A stretch of DNA of 64,000 bases from Lutraria lutraria (taxonomy: Eukaryota > Mollusca > Bivalvia > Venerida > Mactridae). The DNA is taken from the NCBI GenBank assembly GCA_964023205.1, contig OZ026848.1, positions 4,330,501-4,394,500 of the forward strand, given 5' to 3'. Under the pieces are notes generated by a model. That model saw only the letters and a list, made by a program, of their open reading frames with translations. It ran no database searches and had not been told where the DNA came from. The translations under genes and the position numbers were made by a program. Each line of letters opens with the position of its first letter. The first letter of the stretch is position 1. Of the stretch, positions 37,001 to 48,367 are shown in pieces.

Positions 37001-40000
37001 GATAACCAATTTATAATAATTTCAATATTAAATCAATGGGACACTTGTGATGGACATAAAAAGTCATACCGGTAATAATGAAAAAGTATAAAAATGAAGT
37101 CACTTCCAGAATTTGAGTGGATACAATATACATGTATGTATATAAAGTATTGTATTACTAGCTAAAGCCTGAATTATAGAATATGTCTCAGGACTCGAAC
37201 TTATCAAAAATAAATACTGGACTTTTGCAAGTGGATTAATTGTTAACACTTCAATTTTGTAAATTTGACTCACATTTTGCGAGTATGCAAACTTAATCTA
37301 TGTGTCTTCAATGTGGCAAATGCTTTGGATAATTTATCCACATATGTCGGGATCTTTCAGTCTTCACAAATAATTTTTGAAGCACTGAATATCAGGTCTT
37401 GTAAAGGTGTATTTTTTACCAGACCGAATGAACTTTTACCAGACCAGCGGTGATTTAGGTGTACTAGGACTTGTGGACTGGTGGCCAAATTCAGAGACTG
37501 ATCTTTACAAGTGTTCCAATTTATAAACTAGGAATTTTAATCCTTTGGACGCCATGAATGTGATAATTGCTATCATATTAAAGTAGCTTCCATATACGAA
37601 TGGGTAAATCATATACTAGTATATGTACAGAAGTTTACTCCCTTTGATATGACTCAAACAACATAGTAATTGATTTCAGGAAAATGTAGATTATAACAAG
37701 AAACGTTGCCACGCCTTTGTTTGTGATATATCCAATCCTGGCAGTGAGGTACCATTTCCAGAAGGAAGTTTAGATATCATTGTAATGATCTTTATACTGT
37801 CTGCCAATAATCCTGACCGGTTAGTATTTACCTGTACCCTTAGTATAAAATTATGGTTAAATTTAACTACTTGGTTAAGTTTGAGGTTGGGTTAAAATTT
37901 GGTTGGGGGATTGTATAAAACTTTGGTCATATTTGATAAGAAATGATTTCAAATAAGCTTTAATCCAAGTGTCTAATTATGGTTATGAAGTGGTCAAGAT
38001 ACTTAGTTTGTCTATATACTTGTCTTAATTGTTGAGGACATTCAGCGTTTTGTAGAAAAAGAGCAGCCCTCTTGCCTCTGGTAAACTTTACACCAAACCT
38101 AAGATTAACCCATTGGTTAAATTTAACCACTGTTTATACAATAAGGTACTATTGTCAAGTGCATTAATATTGTGTGATACTTATTGTGAACTATTTTAAA
38201 TATATTTATTTAAAGTGTTTTGAATTCGTTATCATATTTATAATTTTCTCTGGAAAACAAAAGAACACCACACAAAAGCTTTGATGAAATGAACACATTT
38301 TTAGGAGGGGAATTTACTTGCAAGCTTGTCTACCTCTAAGTTAGTCTGTGAATGAATTTCAGTATTTATCATTATACTATTCACTTAGGCAGTAATTCGT
38401 TCCACTTAAGGCCTATAGGTGCCAAAGAAAATATACATTTGTAATTCATTTAGTATTCCCTTTTTAAAATAGGAATATTTAAGCTTTTTTTCATTCACAG
38501 GTTTCAGTATATATTGAACAGACTTGCTAGTTTCTTGAAGCCTGGAGGAATGATTCTATTTAGAGATTATGGTAGATATGACCTTGCACAACTAAGATTT
38601 AAGAAAGGTAAGAGTTATTCCCCCCCTTCGAAGAAGAGGAGGTATATTGTTTTGCTAGCCTGTCGGTCTGTCTGTCTGTCAGTAGACCAGTTAGTTTCCG
38701 ATTGATAACTCGTCAACAGATTGACCGATGGGTCTGATACTTTGCAGGTACATTGGCCTTGGACAGTAGATGACCCCTTTTGAAATTGGGGTCACTAGGT
38801 CAAAGGTCAAGGTCACTGTGTCATGGAGTGTGAAAATCATTTGAGCGATAACTTTGTGTCAAGGCCCTGTTGGGGGGCATATGTCTCCGACCGCGGAGCT
38901 CTTGTTTATTTTATTTTTATGCCCCCATATTGATAGATGGATTAGTCATAGATAGATTAATACTTCCATCTACAACCATCAAACATCATGTGTTGGTTCC
39001 TCATGACAACCTCTACTGGCCTGTAAATTTTCAGGTCAAAGGTAAAGGTCACCCAGGGGTGTTGTATTTTAAAAACACATCTTGTTTATATGAATATCTA
39101 GTAAATTTCTTGAAAAAAGTACAGGGGATCTTCTGAGTTGAGAAATACTTGTGCTTTTGTTTGTAAGAAGATAGTGAAATTTTCATGTTTCAGGTAAATG
39201 TCTGGGAGAAAATTTCTATGTCCGAGGTGATGGCACTAGAGTTTACTTTTTTACGCAAGGTAAAAATTATTTCTTTAGATCTGCAAAATTTATTACATAA
39301 ATTTCATGGATTTTTTTATTACAGTTGAATCGCGATAGTTTGAAATACCACAGGAACGTGCGAAAATTTCGTACTATCGCACTTTTCGAACTATCGCATC
39401 TTTTTGTTTATGAGAAAAATTCTGGAATATTGTGATGACCCCGACCGTTCAAGTGTGATTTCAACACGTTTTTATTATGTTTCTGATCGAACCGAATTTT
39501 CCGTGGCTGAAAACGGTCAAAATCGGAACAAGCTGAATTTAATTGTTTACCGGAGACAAGCTTTGCAAATGATAGCTAAACACACAAGGGAAATAAATCT
39601 TTCTCGTAAAGTTTATCTAAAAAACAATACGGTTCCGTACTTTTCCCGGATTACTTAGCACAAAACAAACAAAATGGCGCCGATTTTTTTCATTTTCTCG
39701 TCATTTACTTGGTCATATATCTTTGCTAAACATGTATATGACTGTGTCTTACATATAAAAGTATTTTCCCTGGATTGCCATATATGTTTGACCTGCGTCT
39801 GATACGCACGTGCGACCTTTACACGAATGATTACGGTACGGTAATCAATTAAGAAGTATACACACGATTTTTATAGTCCATATATTTTAAACGCTTATAA
39901 TTTTATATGCTTATTATAATTCAGATTCAGATTTTCACAGTTTGATGGCCAAATGATTTCTTTTCAACAATGACACGTGTCAAAGTGGTAGACAAATAGA

Positions 40001-41048
40001 TCAATTATTTCTAACAATCGAATAAATTGAATAGGTGTGAAAAACAGCGCATTCACTTCGAACTAACGCATCGTTTTATAGAGTAAAAACATATCTGGGG
40101 ACTTCAATTTCATTTCGAACTTTCGCATTTTTCGTACTATCGCATTTCGAACTTTCGCATCAAATCTATATTGAAAATAGAAGGAAATTTGCCGGGACTG
40201 ACGGACGATTTCGAACTATATTAGTTTCTGGTTACATGACCTACCTTAATTTTTACCTATAACACTTAACTTTTTATACATCCGCTTTCTCGCATATTTT
40301 AAGTTTCTAAATGCTATAAAGAACAAAAATAAAATTTTAAAGTCTAACCTAAATATTAGTCATGTAAATTGATTTTCAGATATAAACATGTGTATTTATT
40401 GAATTTCATTTATAGGTAATTTTATTCTCCACTATTAATTTTTTATTTCATCAAATATCTACATAAATTGATAGAGTGATAGATATTTTCAGAGAGGCGC
40501 TATAAATACTGTAAAAATGACCGTTTTGACGTTGAAAACAACATTATTTCAATCGTTTTGTTCCACCATAAATTGATGTAGCCTGCTGGTGCATCTTGCT
40601 TCAAATTTTCATTTCTACAATGTTATGGAGAAATATTGTTTCCTGTTGTTATAAGACAATTACTAAGACCAAACATTAGGGTTTGATAGAACAAATTTGA
40701 CCCTTTGGTACAAATTCTCAAGAGTCAGAATCCTTATTTTACAAATTTCAAGGGTCAAAATACCATTTTAAGGATCAAATGAAATCTCTGTAATACAGTG
40801 AACATTACTGTTTTGTTCTGACTTTCGTTCTATTGAATAAATGTTGGTCACTACTGATTTTATTTATCTACATGTTTGCAGAGGAATTAAGGGAAATGAT
40901 GACTAAAGCTGGTTTGGTTGAAAGGCAGAATCTAGTTGATCGACGGTTACAAGTGAATAGAGGAAAACAATTGAAAATGTATCGTGTTTGGATCCAGTGT
41001 AAATATCAAAAACCCGAGGATAAACAGTGTGAGGATAATGAGAGATAG
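34089..41048 (+). CDS. METTL2: METTL2-type tRNA N3-methylcytidine methyltransferase (nine exons)
   Basis: Exons: 34089-34189, 35104-35195, 35701-36026, 36573-36622, 36911-36971, 37680-37819, 38501-38607, 39194-39259, 40882-41048. All junctions are GT..AG and the phases join into 1110 bases, 369 aa plus stop. The protein begins [20 protein letters not shown] and contains [33 protein letters not shown], the SAM-binding motif [18 protein letters not shown] (about residues 171-188), an acidic strand end [10 protein letters not shown], the [12 protein letters not shown] strand, [20 protein letters not shown] and [18 protein letters not shown] at the C terminus. These are family hallmarks of METTL2/6/8 enzymes, and length and order fit METTL2. 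By family knowledge it places m3C at position 32 of certain cytosolic tRNAs, using SAM. No mitochondrial targeting sequence is evident. A low-complexity acidic/Asn/Ser segment at about residues 125-165 (exon 3) is the most divergent part. The start ATG is in CATCACCATGG and is the first plausible start before the conserved core. The gene looks intact. Confidence 0.96.
34310..34410. repeat. Short repeats in METTL2 intron 1 (GACCCTGCC unit)
   Basis: Within about 100 bases, CCCTGCC occurs repeatedly, including two consecutive copies of ACCCTGCCTTTTTCAAAG, an 18-base tandem duplication. It is intronic. Confidence 0.7.
34616..34697. repeat. Near-perfect 65-bp palindrome plus an extra half-copy in METTL2 intron 1
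   Basis: CATACATTATGTATATAAGT followed by CCTTGACACTAA is mirrored by TTAGTGTCAAGG then ACTTATAAACATAATGTATG (34616-34680). It is followed at once by another TATATAAGTCCTTG (34681-34695). The arm also occurs at 31783-31826. It is probably a small foldback MITE; an intronic hairpin RNA is an alternative. Confidence 0.75.
34812..35019 (+). mobile_element. TTAA-flanked MITE, copy B (208 bp) in METTL2 intron 1
   Basis: Same ends as copies A and C: AGGGGCATGCCCTGGAACTT at the left, and GCTTCAGTTCCAGG ... GCCTCT at the right (end partly mutated), with TTAA on both sides (34808-34811 and 35020-35023). It is internally deleted relative to the 573-584 bp copies. It ends about 84 bp before exon 2. Confidence 0.85.
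35451..35662. mobile_element. MITE with GTTTGTTTGGAGTGCTC inverted ends, copy 1 (METTL2 intron 2)
   Basis: The left end GGCTGAAAATAAAAATAAGT plus TTGTTTGGAGTGCTCC is mirrored by GGAGCACTCCAAACAAACTT plus ATTTTTATTTTGAGCC at the right. A second copy is at 46502-46684. Its right end lies only about 38 bp from the exon 3 acceptor, so it is close to the branch region of this intron. Confidence 0.82.
38625..38910 (+). mobile_element. Dispersed repeat (SINE-like) in METTL2 intron 7
   Basis: Contains CTGTCTGTCTGTCAGTAGAC, GGTCACTAGGTCAAAGGTCA followed by AGGTCACTGTG, and the terminal GGGGGGCATATGTCTCCGAC CGCGGAGCTC. I know this order as a common bivalve repeat, a recollection I could not verify here. 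The AGGTCAAAGGTCAAGGTCA block holds nuclear-receptor half sites in DR1 and extended-half-site arrangement. It begins about 18 bp after the exon 7 donor. Confidence 0.6.
39324..40232. mobile_element. pogo-like TIR element in METTL2 intron 8 (about 0.9 kb)
   Basis: The left end is CAGTTGAATCGCGATAGTTT preceded by TA. Near it, TTTCGTACTATCGCAC and TTTCGAACTATCGCATC repeat; near the right end TTTCGAACTTTCGCAT and TTCGTACTATCGCATTTCG recur. The right terminus is a degenerate inverse (TTTCGAACTATATTAGTTTC TGG). Multiple copies of one motif near both ends fit transposase-binding sites. An 84-aa frame (39404-39658) inside is not recognised. Confidence 0.6.
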
Positions 41049-41250
41049 TGACATTCTTCAGGGCATTGGGTTATTACACTTATGATCGGTCTTCAAGCTC
41101 AAATCTCAGATTTATGTTTAGATATCTGTTTGCACAAAATTTTATTAAGATGGTACAATTTTTCAAGCAGTTTTATGTATACAAGTCATTAATTTAGATA
41201 ATCATGATACAGTTATTTAAACTGTGCTCTGTATACAAGTCATTTAATCA

Positions 41251-41256
41251 AATAAA
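41251..41256 (+). terminator. Possible polyadenylation signal of the METTL2-type gene
   Basis: AATAAA lies 203 bases after the stop codon and directly abuts the SINE at 41258. Other candidate AATAAA hexamers lie further on (for example at 41586), so the true cleavage site is undecided. Confidence 0.35.
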
Positions 41257-41257
41257 C

Positions 41258-41440
41258 CTGGTCAAGTGGGTATAATCTCTGACTAGTGATCACCAGCCCC
41301 TTACCACTGTGAGTTCAAATCTCACACGGGACCAGAAAACCTCACATGTTTAGAAGCTGTTGATCCAACTTTCTGAAGTTTACTGGTTCAGCTCAGATGT
41401 ATGTACGGAAGTTGCGACATAAAATAATACCATTGAAAAA
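41258..41440 (+). mobile_element. tRNA-derived SINE, family A copy 2
   Basis: The head CTGGTCAAGTGGGTATAATC, then CTGACTAGTGATCACCAGCC, then the B box GTGAGTTCAAATCTCACAC, matches 24375-24575 read on its minus strand. The body contains GAAGCTGTTGATC. It lies just after the METTL2-type gene and may fall in its 3'UTR. Confidence 0.72.
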
Positions 41441-43865
41441 AAATCAATTAGCCCACTTGCACATATGGCAAGTCATACAATGTCATGTTGGTCTGAGGTA
41501 AGATGAGTACAAAATAATATCTGAGCTTTAAGGATGATCTCTAGTCGTATTGCCCTGTGACATCATCACATACAATGGCTGGAGAATAAACTATCATTCA
41601 ACCTCTTAGGCATGATGTGTGAATTTTTAAATCGTTTTCATCGGTGGACTGGTATCAGTCTTTGTGATTAAACAGTTTGCTTAGCCATTTTGTGTTGAAA
41701 GATGAATTCTAATAGTCCAAGAGAAGATGCAATTTTGTTTAATGAGGGTCATGATTCAAGCTGTCCTTTTGATGTGAGTTCAGCATCTGTCATGGGAGAT
41801 GAGAGACATGGTTATTGGAAGAACTGATGCATTTTAAAGATGTTAAAAAGATAATAGAGCATCTTTAAATGATTTATTTGTTCGCAAATGTTTTTTCTGT
41901 TCTCTGAGTCAAAATAAGTGATTCATCATTAATGTAATGAATTTAATGATTTCCGAAATCGCTTTCATTAGAACATCTTAATTAAATTGTATTATCTTGA
42001 AAAAAAAATTGAAATCAGTTCTTTTTTTTCTCATCCTTTATCTGTTAATTTCAGGCCATCCTTAAACAATTGCTGATACAGTTACACAACCAACTCAGTA
42101 TATTGGTGATAGAGCCGCTATTAAGCAGTATACTAAGTTACACTGGTGACACATTGTAACAGACCTATATTTTATCTTTTCCATTTTTTTCTTATCCAGG
42201 CACCTTCTCATGAAGTGTACACTTTCCATGTCCCTGCAAAAACCTGCCACTTAAGTTACAAACTTAAGACCAGTCTCTGAGCTCAAATGTTTCAAAGTCA
42301 ATTATGATCAGACAAAAAATTATATTATTGATACATTAGTTAGTTTGACAGCATAACTCATCTGAGTATGTATTTAAATATAAATTAGCTCTATCTTTTC
42401 AACCGTAATACTTTGAGAATGGATGTGAGAATTGAATTCAGAGACTGTTGTCAAGTTTTATAGACCCAGGGCTTGATATCTTAGATTCAACTGTAGACAG
42501 AAAAAAAGAGAAACAAATGAGGATTTTTACATTTTTTATTTCTTGTATTTAAATGAAAACCCCAGATCAGCAACACAATTCTATGAACACTGAAAATAAA
42601 TCAACAACAGTAAGAACACTCATTCACAATGATAGCTCTACATCAATTTTAAAGATTCATATAAAAAATCAATGATAATCATATATTAAATGATAAGCAA
42701 AAAACAAGCATAACTTATATCTATAATGATCATCCTTATGAGCTGTTATGGAAAATCTAAACAGTATATCAAAGTTATAGTGTATTCTTAATTCCCAGAC
42801 AAAAACAACTTCATAATGCCCATATTTCACACCATCCATTTCAATGATATAATGAAAAATTTGTGGGAAATAAATATTTCACCGCTAATTTAGAGTTCAC
42901 TATAGCCATGTTTTGTTGTAAACCGGTATGTACAAATAAATGAATTACCAATCCAGCCACCACTCCTAATAGATCAGAAAATTAAATGAGAATAAATTTA
43001 AAACTTCAACCCAACATTGTAGTATACATGAACCATGAAAGTTTAACATGCGAAAAGGTTGTCAAATATAAGGCCAACTTTTGGCCAGTCTGATTACCTG
43101 TATGTTGAATTCAATGGACTGAAAAGTATATGGAAGAAGCTGATGTCACGCTTGTCTGATTATGTTATATTTGAATTGCTGAAGAACTGATATTTTTAAT
43201 GCTAATTCCACATGTAAAAATGGTGAATTTTACTTCAAGCAAAATATATTCTTTTCATAAGGCAATTCACTCTGTATGTGTTGAATTGTAGCTCTTTCAT
43301 TAGAATATCAGATTATTTGCTTTCAGTTTATAAATATTATATGACTAGATGAATAATATTAAAACCTTGAGCGCTGCACATCATAATTCACATTATACTT
43401 CATTTCAAAGATTAGTGTTTGCTAAGAATACACAAAATAAATAGATACCAACGACATTACCAAAGCATAAAAAGATCAATTATTAGACATAAAAAAAGTT
43501 GAATTATTAATTCGTTCAGTATTGACATTTTCACTCATACTTTTTGCACTTCTTAATTCTCAAAAACATCTTTATTCCATAAGTGAATTCTATACCTAAA
43601 AGAAATCACATTTTAAACATAAACTACTACTTACAATATTTTTTTAAGGGAAAAATTGGAAAATAAACAACAAACAATTTCTATTCTACTATACTTTGGT
43701 CTCCTCCAGTTGTACAAGTTTCTGTACAGAAAGACAAGTGATATGTTACTGAGATATATAAAAAAAAGAGCGAGTGTACATAATTAAATCCACAGAACAC
43801 AAAAATCACAGCAAACAAACTATATTCAACAGACAAACGGGTAAAGAAATCCTCCAATGTTTAAT
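41441..43865. other. Intergenic, nothing recognised
   Basis: AT-rich sequence between the METTL2-type gene and the next SINE. No frame with coding character. It could include a long 3'UTR, which sequence alone cannot show. Confidence 0.45.
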
Positions 43866-44008
43866 CTCGCACCAATAGCAAGTGTCATTTAGCAACTTCC
43901 AGTTTTATCAGTGTTTTTTTTCTGCATGGTTCTGGATTGGATTCAAACTCACAATGGTAAGGATTAACTGATTAATAAACCAAACTACTCAACCACAGTG
44001 GTCCTTAC
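43866..44008 (-). mobile_element. tRNA-derived SINE, family A copy 3 (degraded)
   Basis: On the minus strand: GGACCACTGTGGTTGAGTAG, then ATTAATCAGTTAATCCTTACC, then the B-box remnant GTGAGTTTGAATCC. Box order and spacing match the other family A copies but many bases differ. Confidence 0.55.
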
Positions 44009-44572
44009 AATATATAAGACTCTTAGGTAATAGAGTAAACTAATCACTGACAGAATAAACCAAAGATTTTTAACAGCAAGAGAAAAATTTAAAGCATTTC
44101 CAAAAATAGGGTAGATAAGTAGCAAAAAACACTTCGGAGTAAAATATATTATCTCTCTTATCTATCATGTGAATCGTCACTAAATTGTCAAATAATTTCG
44201 TAATACAACCATTGGTTACAACTTTTTTTATTATGTTGTTTGAAATTTTAGGGTTAGCTCTATCAAAATAGGGTAAGTTTGGGCAAAAGCAACATGATTT
44301 CTATTTATGACCTTATATGTAAGTGAAGCGCGACTTATAACACACATAATTGAAAAAAATAACATATATATATATATAATCCTCATAGCACAAACTAATC
44401 CATAATTTAAATTAGTTTGCTTAAGGCTTACGCAAAACTTCCCACACTGTTATCAGAAAACCATGTAACTAAATATACAGTCATTTTCAAATCCCAAGTT
44501 TCTAGTCAACTATACATGAGCACTGCTAATGCACATAAAAATAAAACAAACACATAGAAAAAGCATATCACA

Positions 44573-44690
44573 TGACTATTCATCATCGGATACCCATAGT
44601 TGCTGACACCACTCCAGTCTCCTCTACATACATCATGGTGTATGTAGAGGAGTGGAGTTGGACACCATAGGTATCTGACGATGATGACTA
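44573..44690. repeat. Long imperfect hairpin (about 50-bp arms, very short loop)
   Basis: The left arm ATTCATCATCGGATACCC ... CTCCTCTACATACATCATG is mirrored by GTGTATGTAGAGGAG ... AGGTATCTGACGATGATGA. The arms pair over almost their full length with a few bulges and meet at CATCATGGTG. It may be a foldback MITE or a hairpin RNA precursor. The arms are longer than usual for a pre-miRNA. Confidence 0.7.
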
Positions 44691-45743
44691 TTATAAATAA
44701 CACAGTTTTAAAATCAATCAGTGACTCATCATCTACTGCATAATATTTCTAACCACATGTTAGGGTAGTATAGGAAGATAACGGAAATCCTGCATAGATT
44801 ACATTTTAATACTTTCCCAGGCTAAATATGAGTTTAAGTCATAATTGCTTTCTTTCACTTTTTTAGGTACAATGCAGAGATAACAGTTTTTAGAAATTGC
44901 GCACATCTGTATTCTGTTTCCAGGGGGATATAAAAAGGTGGTAAAAAAACAGAGTTACAAAGTTTTGACTTCACAACAATGATATCATACAGTAATCTTA
45001 ATACCAGACAATGATATAATGAACTGAGGCTGCATTGGTCATTTAGTCAGACAATATTATATCAACTGAGACAGCAGTAGGATTTTAACCAGAATTTCAA
45101 AAATAAATACAATTTCTGCAGACAAAAGACTCAGACTTATCTTTGAACAAATAAACAAATAAAAATTATACAATAGAAAACCGACAATTCATTGTGAAGA
45201 TACAACTCCAGGAAACTGTACTACTTAAACACTTATCAACCAATAACTTGTGGTTTAAGAAAAAAAACTATTGCTGAAGCCGTGTAAACATGAAACCAAG
45301 TACTGTAATTTGGACTTAAGGATAACTGACCCTAATACAAACTTTAAATGACTATAAACTTAAGTTAGAGGTACCTGACCTTTTATATTGTGACATTCAA
45401 ACATACAAGATGTAAGTGATAAAATATTAACTCTCAACCATACAATATTTTGAAATGTTGAACCCAGGTCAGTTATATTTGACTTATCAATAAAGGGAGG
45501 TAATATTACTAACTAGTACTCTCCCTTTTCTATGTCTTAATAAGTTAATATACTAAACAAAACTTCCAACACACTGTTGTATATGATGATCAATGTTTTA
45601 ATCAATATTATTATTAAATAAATGATATTATGCATACATGTCACATAACCATCTGTTTACAGTTTGCATAAGTAAAACTTAATGAAAACTTAACAAACAA
45701 CGTATCATATCCAATTTAGGTCAGTTACTTGTGATTTGTAAAG
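44691..45743. other. Intergenic, nothing recognised
   Basis: AT-rich sequence with no supported feature. Confidence 0.45.
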
Positions 45744-45959
45744 TCACATTTTTCCACCAATTCTGTAAAAATCTGGTATAACCACCGACCGCAATTTAAC
45801 AAGAGCGCGATAACGTCTCCTCATTGACCAAATAAGGCGTCGGATAGAATGCTTAGGAACATTGTTCAATTCCTGCGGAATCACTATGGTAATTTCCTGT
45901 AGGTTTCTTGGCTGTAGACCAATCGCACATGCGCGATTTTCGAGGATGATTCTTGGCAT
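45744..45959 (-). pseudogene. Relic of a Tc1/mariner transposase C-terminus
   Basis: The translation ends with a segment resembling the last part of Tc1-type transposases: LNNVPKHSIRRLIWSMRRRY, then a residual RALVKLRS. The family typically has a tryptophan-Asn-Asn-Ile-Pro start to this helix and an Arg-rich SMRRR stretch; here the tryptophan is replaced and the end is altered. Nothing upstream restores the DDE core, so this is a decayed fragment. Confidence 0.6.
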
Positions 45960-46501
45960 AATTACGACCTACTGGTCACAAAATCAATTGTTAAAGTGAT
46001 AAATAAACGTTAACGGGTGATTTTATATCAATTTTAATTAATCAAATTGCATGTGCAAAATATGCACGCACTCGAGCGTTTAACAGCTTATTGGTGATTA
46101 GCCGCGTAATTATGTGACATTTTGTCAATACACATTGTTTTGATTAGATTGCTTGCTGTGTAATATTTTCTGCACATTTTATTTGAATTAAATGATAAAT
46201 GAAGAAAATATAAAGAAATATAGAAATGCGTTGGAAGATTTGTTTAGTATAGCATTTTTTATGTTTAGAATTTCCAAAATTACACAATTCAGAAAAAGCT
46301 TGTGGTGAATGATTATATATATTGCATATTTGTACAGAGATAATCTGGGTTAAATAACTAAGTTTACAGCATAACAAAGCACATATGCAAACTACTGTTC
46401 CTAACAACAAAATGAATTAAATCGTGAGCATTATACACCTTGATCTTGTGATCAAATGAAGTTGTAGGAGTTTTATATTAAATAGACATGTTTACATATC
46501 A
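45960..46501. other. Intergenic, nothing recognised
   Basis: AT-rich sequence; the 88-aa minus frame at 46144-46410 has no recognisable content. Confidence 0.4.
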
Positions 46502-46684
46502 GGCTGATAATTAAAATATGTTTGTTTGGAGTGCTCATAACTACCTATGAAAATCCTAGCAAATAAATAAAATATTTGTTGGGGGGGGGGGGGGGGGGGC
46601 ATTTTGAAAAAAGTCCCTACCTACCTACCCAATGCTAAATTTTGGGTTGGAGCACTCCAAACGAACACATTTTTATTTTCAGCC
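46502..46684. mobile_element. MITE with GTTTGTTTGGAGTGCTC inverted ends, copy 2
   Basis: The left end GGCTGATAATTAAAATATGT plus TTGTTTGGAGTGCTC and right end GAGCACTCCAAACGAACAC plus TTTTTATTTTCAGCC match 35451-35662. A run of about 18 G sits inside, where copy 1 has TTGGGGCATT, so the G run probably expanded from a short one. Confidence 0.82.
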
Positions 46685-46789
46685 CCAGCATCTATGGTCC
46701 CATTAATCAATAACTAGACAATACTGATAGAAAAGTTTTAGAGACAGATAAAAACTTCGCATTTGTAAAACATAATGATGCATCTAGTA

Positions 46790-47215
46790 CAGTAAAATCT
46801 GTGTTTGCAGCTACCTCCAAATAAAAGCCATCCTGTGAATAAAAACCATTATTTCTTAGGAACAAAATGACCTGAGTGCCTAAGAAAATACAGAATACAA
46901 TTTATAAAAATATCCTTGGAAAATACTTTACTTCTTTTATTTGAAATATTTTCAATGCAGAGCGACAAGGCTGTATGTTTTAGGTACAGTATTACTTAAC
47001 ATGTAAAAATGAGTAAAAATTAATCAACTTAAAGTCACACCTGTGTTAGCAGCCATAACTGAACAAAGGCCACCCTGTGAGTAAAGACCATTCTTTTAAA
47101 ATCCTTCATTGATTATTTACAACAAAATGACCTCTGAATAAAGACCACCTGTCAACAGAGGCCATATTTTTTTCTTTCCCAAGTTTGGCCTTTCTTCATA
47201 GGTGTTTGTGCTTAA
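46790..47215. mobile_element. Two decayed pogo-like MITE copies, family 2
   Basis: CAGTAAAATCTGTGTTTGCA preceded by TA starts one copy at 46790. Another begins near 47031 (GTCACACCTGTGTTAGCAGC) and ends in CTTTCCCAAGTTTGGCC and TTCATAGGTG. Internal GAACAAAATGACCT and GTCAACAGAGGCCAT segments match 18915-19093 and 48368-48693. The first copy seems truncated near 46881. Confidence 0.55.
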
Positions 47216-47235
47216 AGTCACTTTGACTGATCCAA

Positions 47236-47440
47236 ATGACCATGCCCTATAGAAGCAATGTGATGACCAACCTCCCTAGGCAGTCAGAGGGTATTTGTCT
47301 AGTTATTGGTCAGACAAAGCTATTGTGTTGAAGGTCAGTGACCTTGATCCTTGACCTACATGCTGACCTCAAAATCAAAAGTCATCTACATGTGCTGAAC
47401 AACTTCCAAAATCTGAGGGGGAGGGGCATAATTAAAAATA
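47236..47440. repeat. Dispersed repeat with GTCAGTGACCTTGATCC motif
   Basis: Contains CAAAGCTATTGTGTTGAAGG, TCAGTGACCTTGATCCTTGA CC and ends GGGGGAGGGGCATAATT. Its AAGGTCAGTGACC stretch resembles the motif-bearing repeats at 38625-38910 and 58077-58640. Family and borders are uncertain. Confidence 0.45.
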
Positions 47441-47948
47441 TTTACTGATTCACAACAAAGCATAACAAACATAATAATAAATTCAATACATGCAGATGAC
47501 CACTTCTCCATGTAACATTTTGCCAGTAAGATGTTAATACAATATGACAGGAATATTTAAAATTGAACACAAAAACATGTACACATATATATATATATAT
47601 ATAAATATATAGTAACCCAATATTTTTAAGCAAAATACTACAATGAATGTCTGACATATAAAATGAAAGAACAGCAGCAAGTATAAATGAGCATTATTTA
47701 TTTACAAGGAGTTAAGCCATTTGTAGATGTATGAATACTATAGAGCACAAACTTAAAAACAGATCAAATAAGCTCCACTTTTCGCTGTTTTCATTTCGCT
47801 AGCAAAAAACAAAATCTCGTTAACACACTGTTATAACTTATCACAAATTTTATCTGGTTAGAGAAGAAAAATATGAACAGATGGTTTCTAAATATCAAAG
47901 CCTTGCAATTTCTATCAAGATCATACATACTAAAATAATTAATAATTT

Positions 47949-48129
47949 CAGTCCAACCTCTCCAGAGCGGTCCTCTCTTGAGCAATAACCTTCCTTAAAC
48001 AATGGCATGATTTTTCCATTATATGATTTAGCTATTAGTAGTTTACCGTAATCCCTCTAGAGCAACAAAGTCATGACAATGTAATTTTGCTTCTCCCAAA
48101 GGGTGTTGCTTTGGAGAGGTTGCACTTTA
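47949..48129. mobile_element. pogo-like MITE related to 11707-11870 (right end decayed)
   Basis: The left end CAGTCCAACCTCTCCAGAGC is matched by AAAGGGTGTTGCTTTGGAGA GGTTGCAC at the right, where the final bases are mutated. A second copy of the motif (CCCTCTAGAGCAACAAAG) lies inside at about 48052. Confidence 0.65.
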
Positions 48130-48367
48130 TGAATTTAACATTACAACAAAACAGAGAACACCAAAAATGAACAAATGAGTATTTACTTTACATAAGCCCA
48201 ACTAGGAAGTAATTAACTACTACACACAGAAAATGTTGCATCCCTTTTTTAATTAATGATACACACACTATGACATTGATTCCTCTACTATGAATAAATA
48301 AAACATGAATGGCACAAAATGTCTTTCTAGATTTAGGTCCATATGCAACCAGTCAAAAATTCAAATA

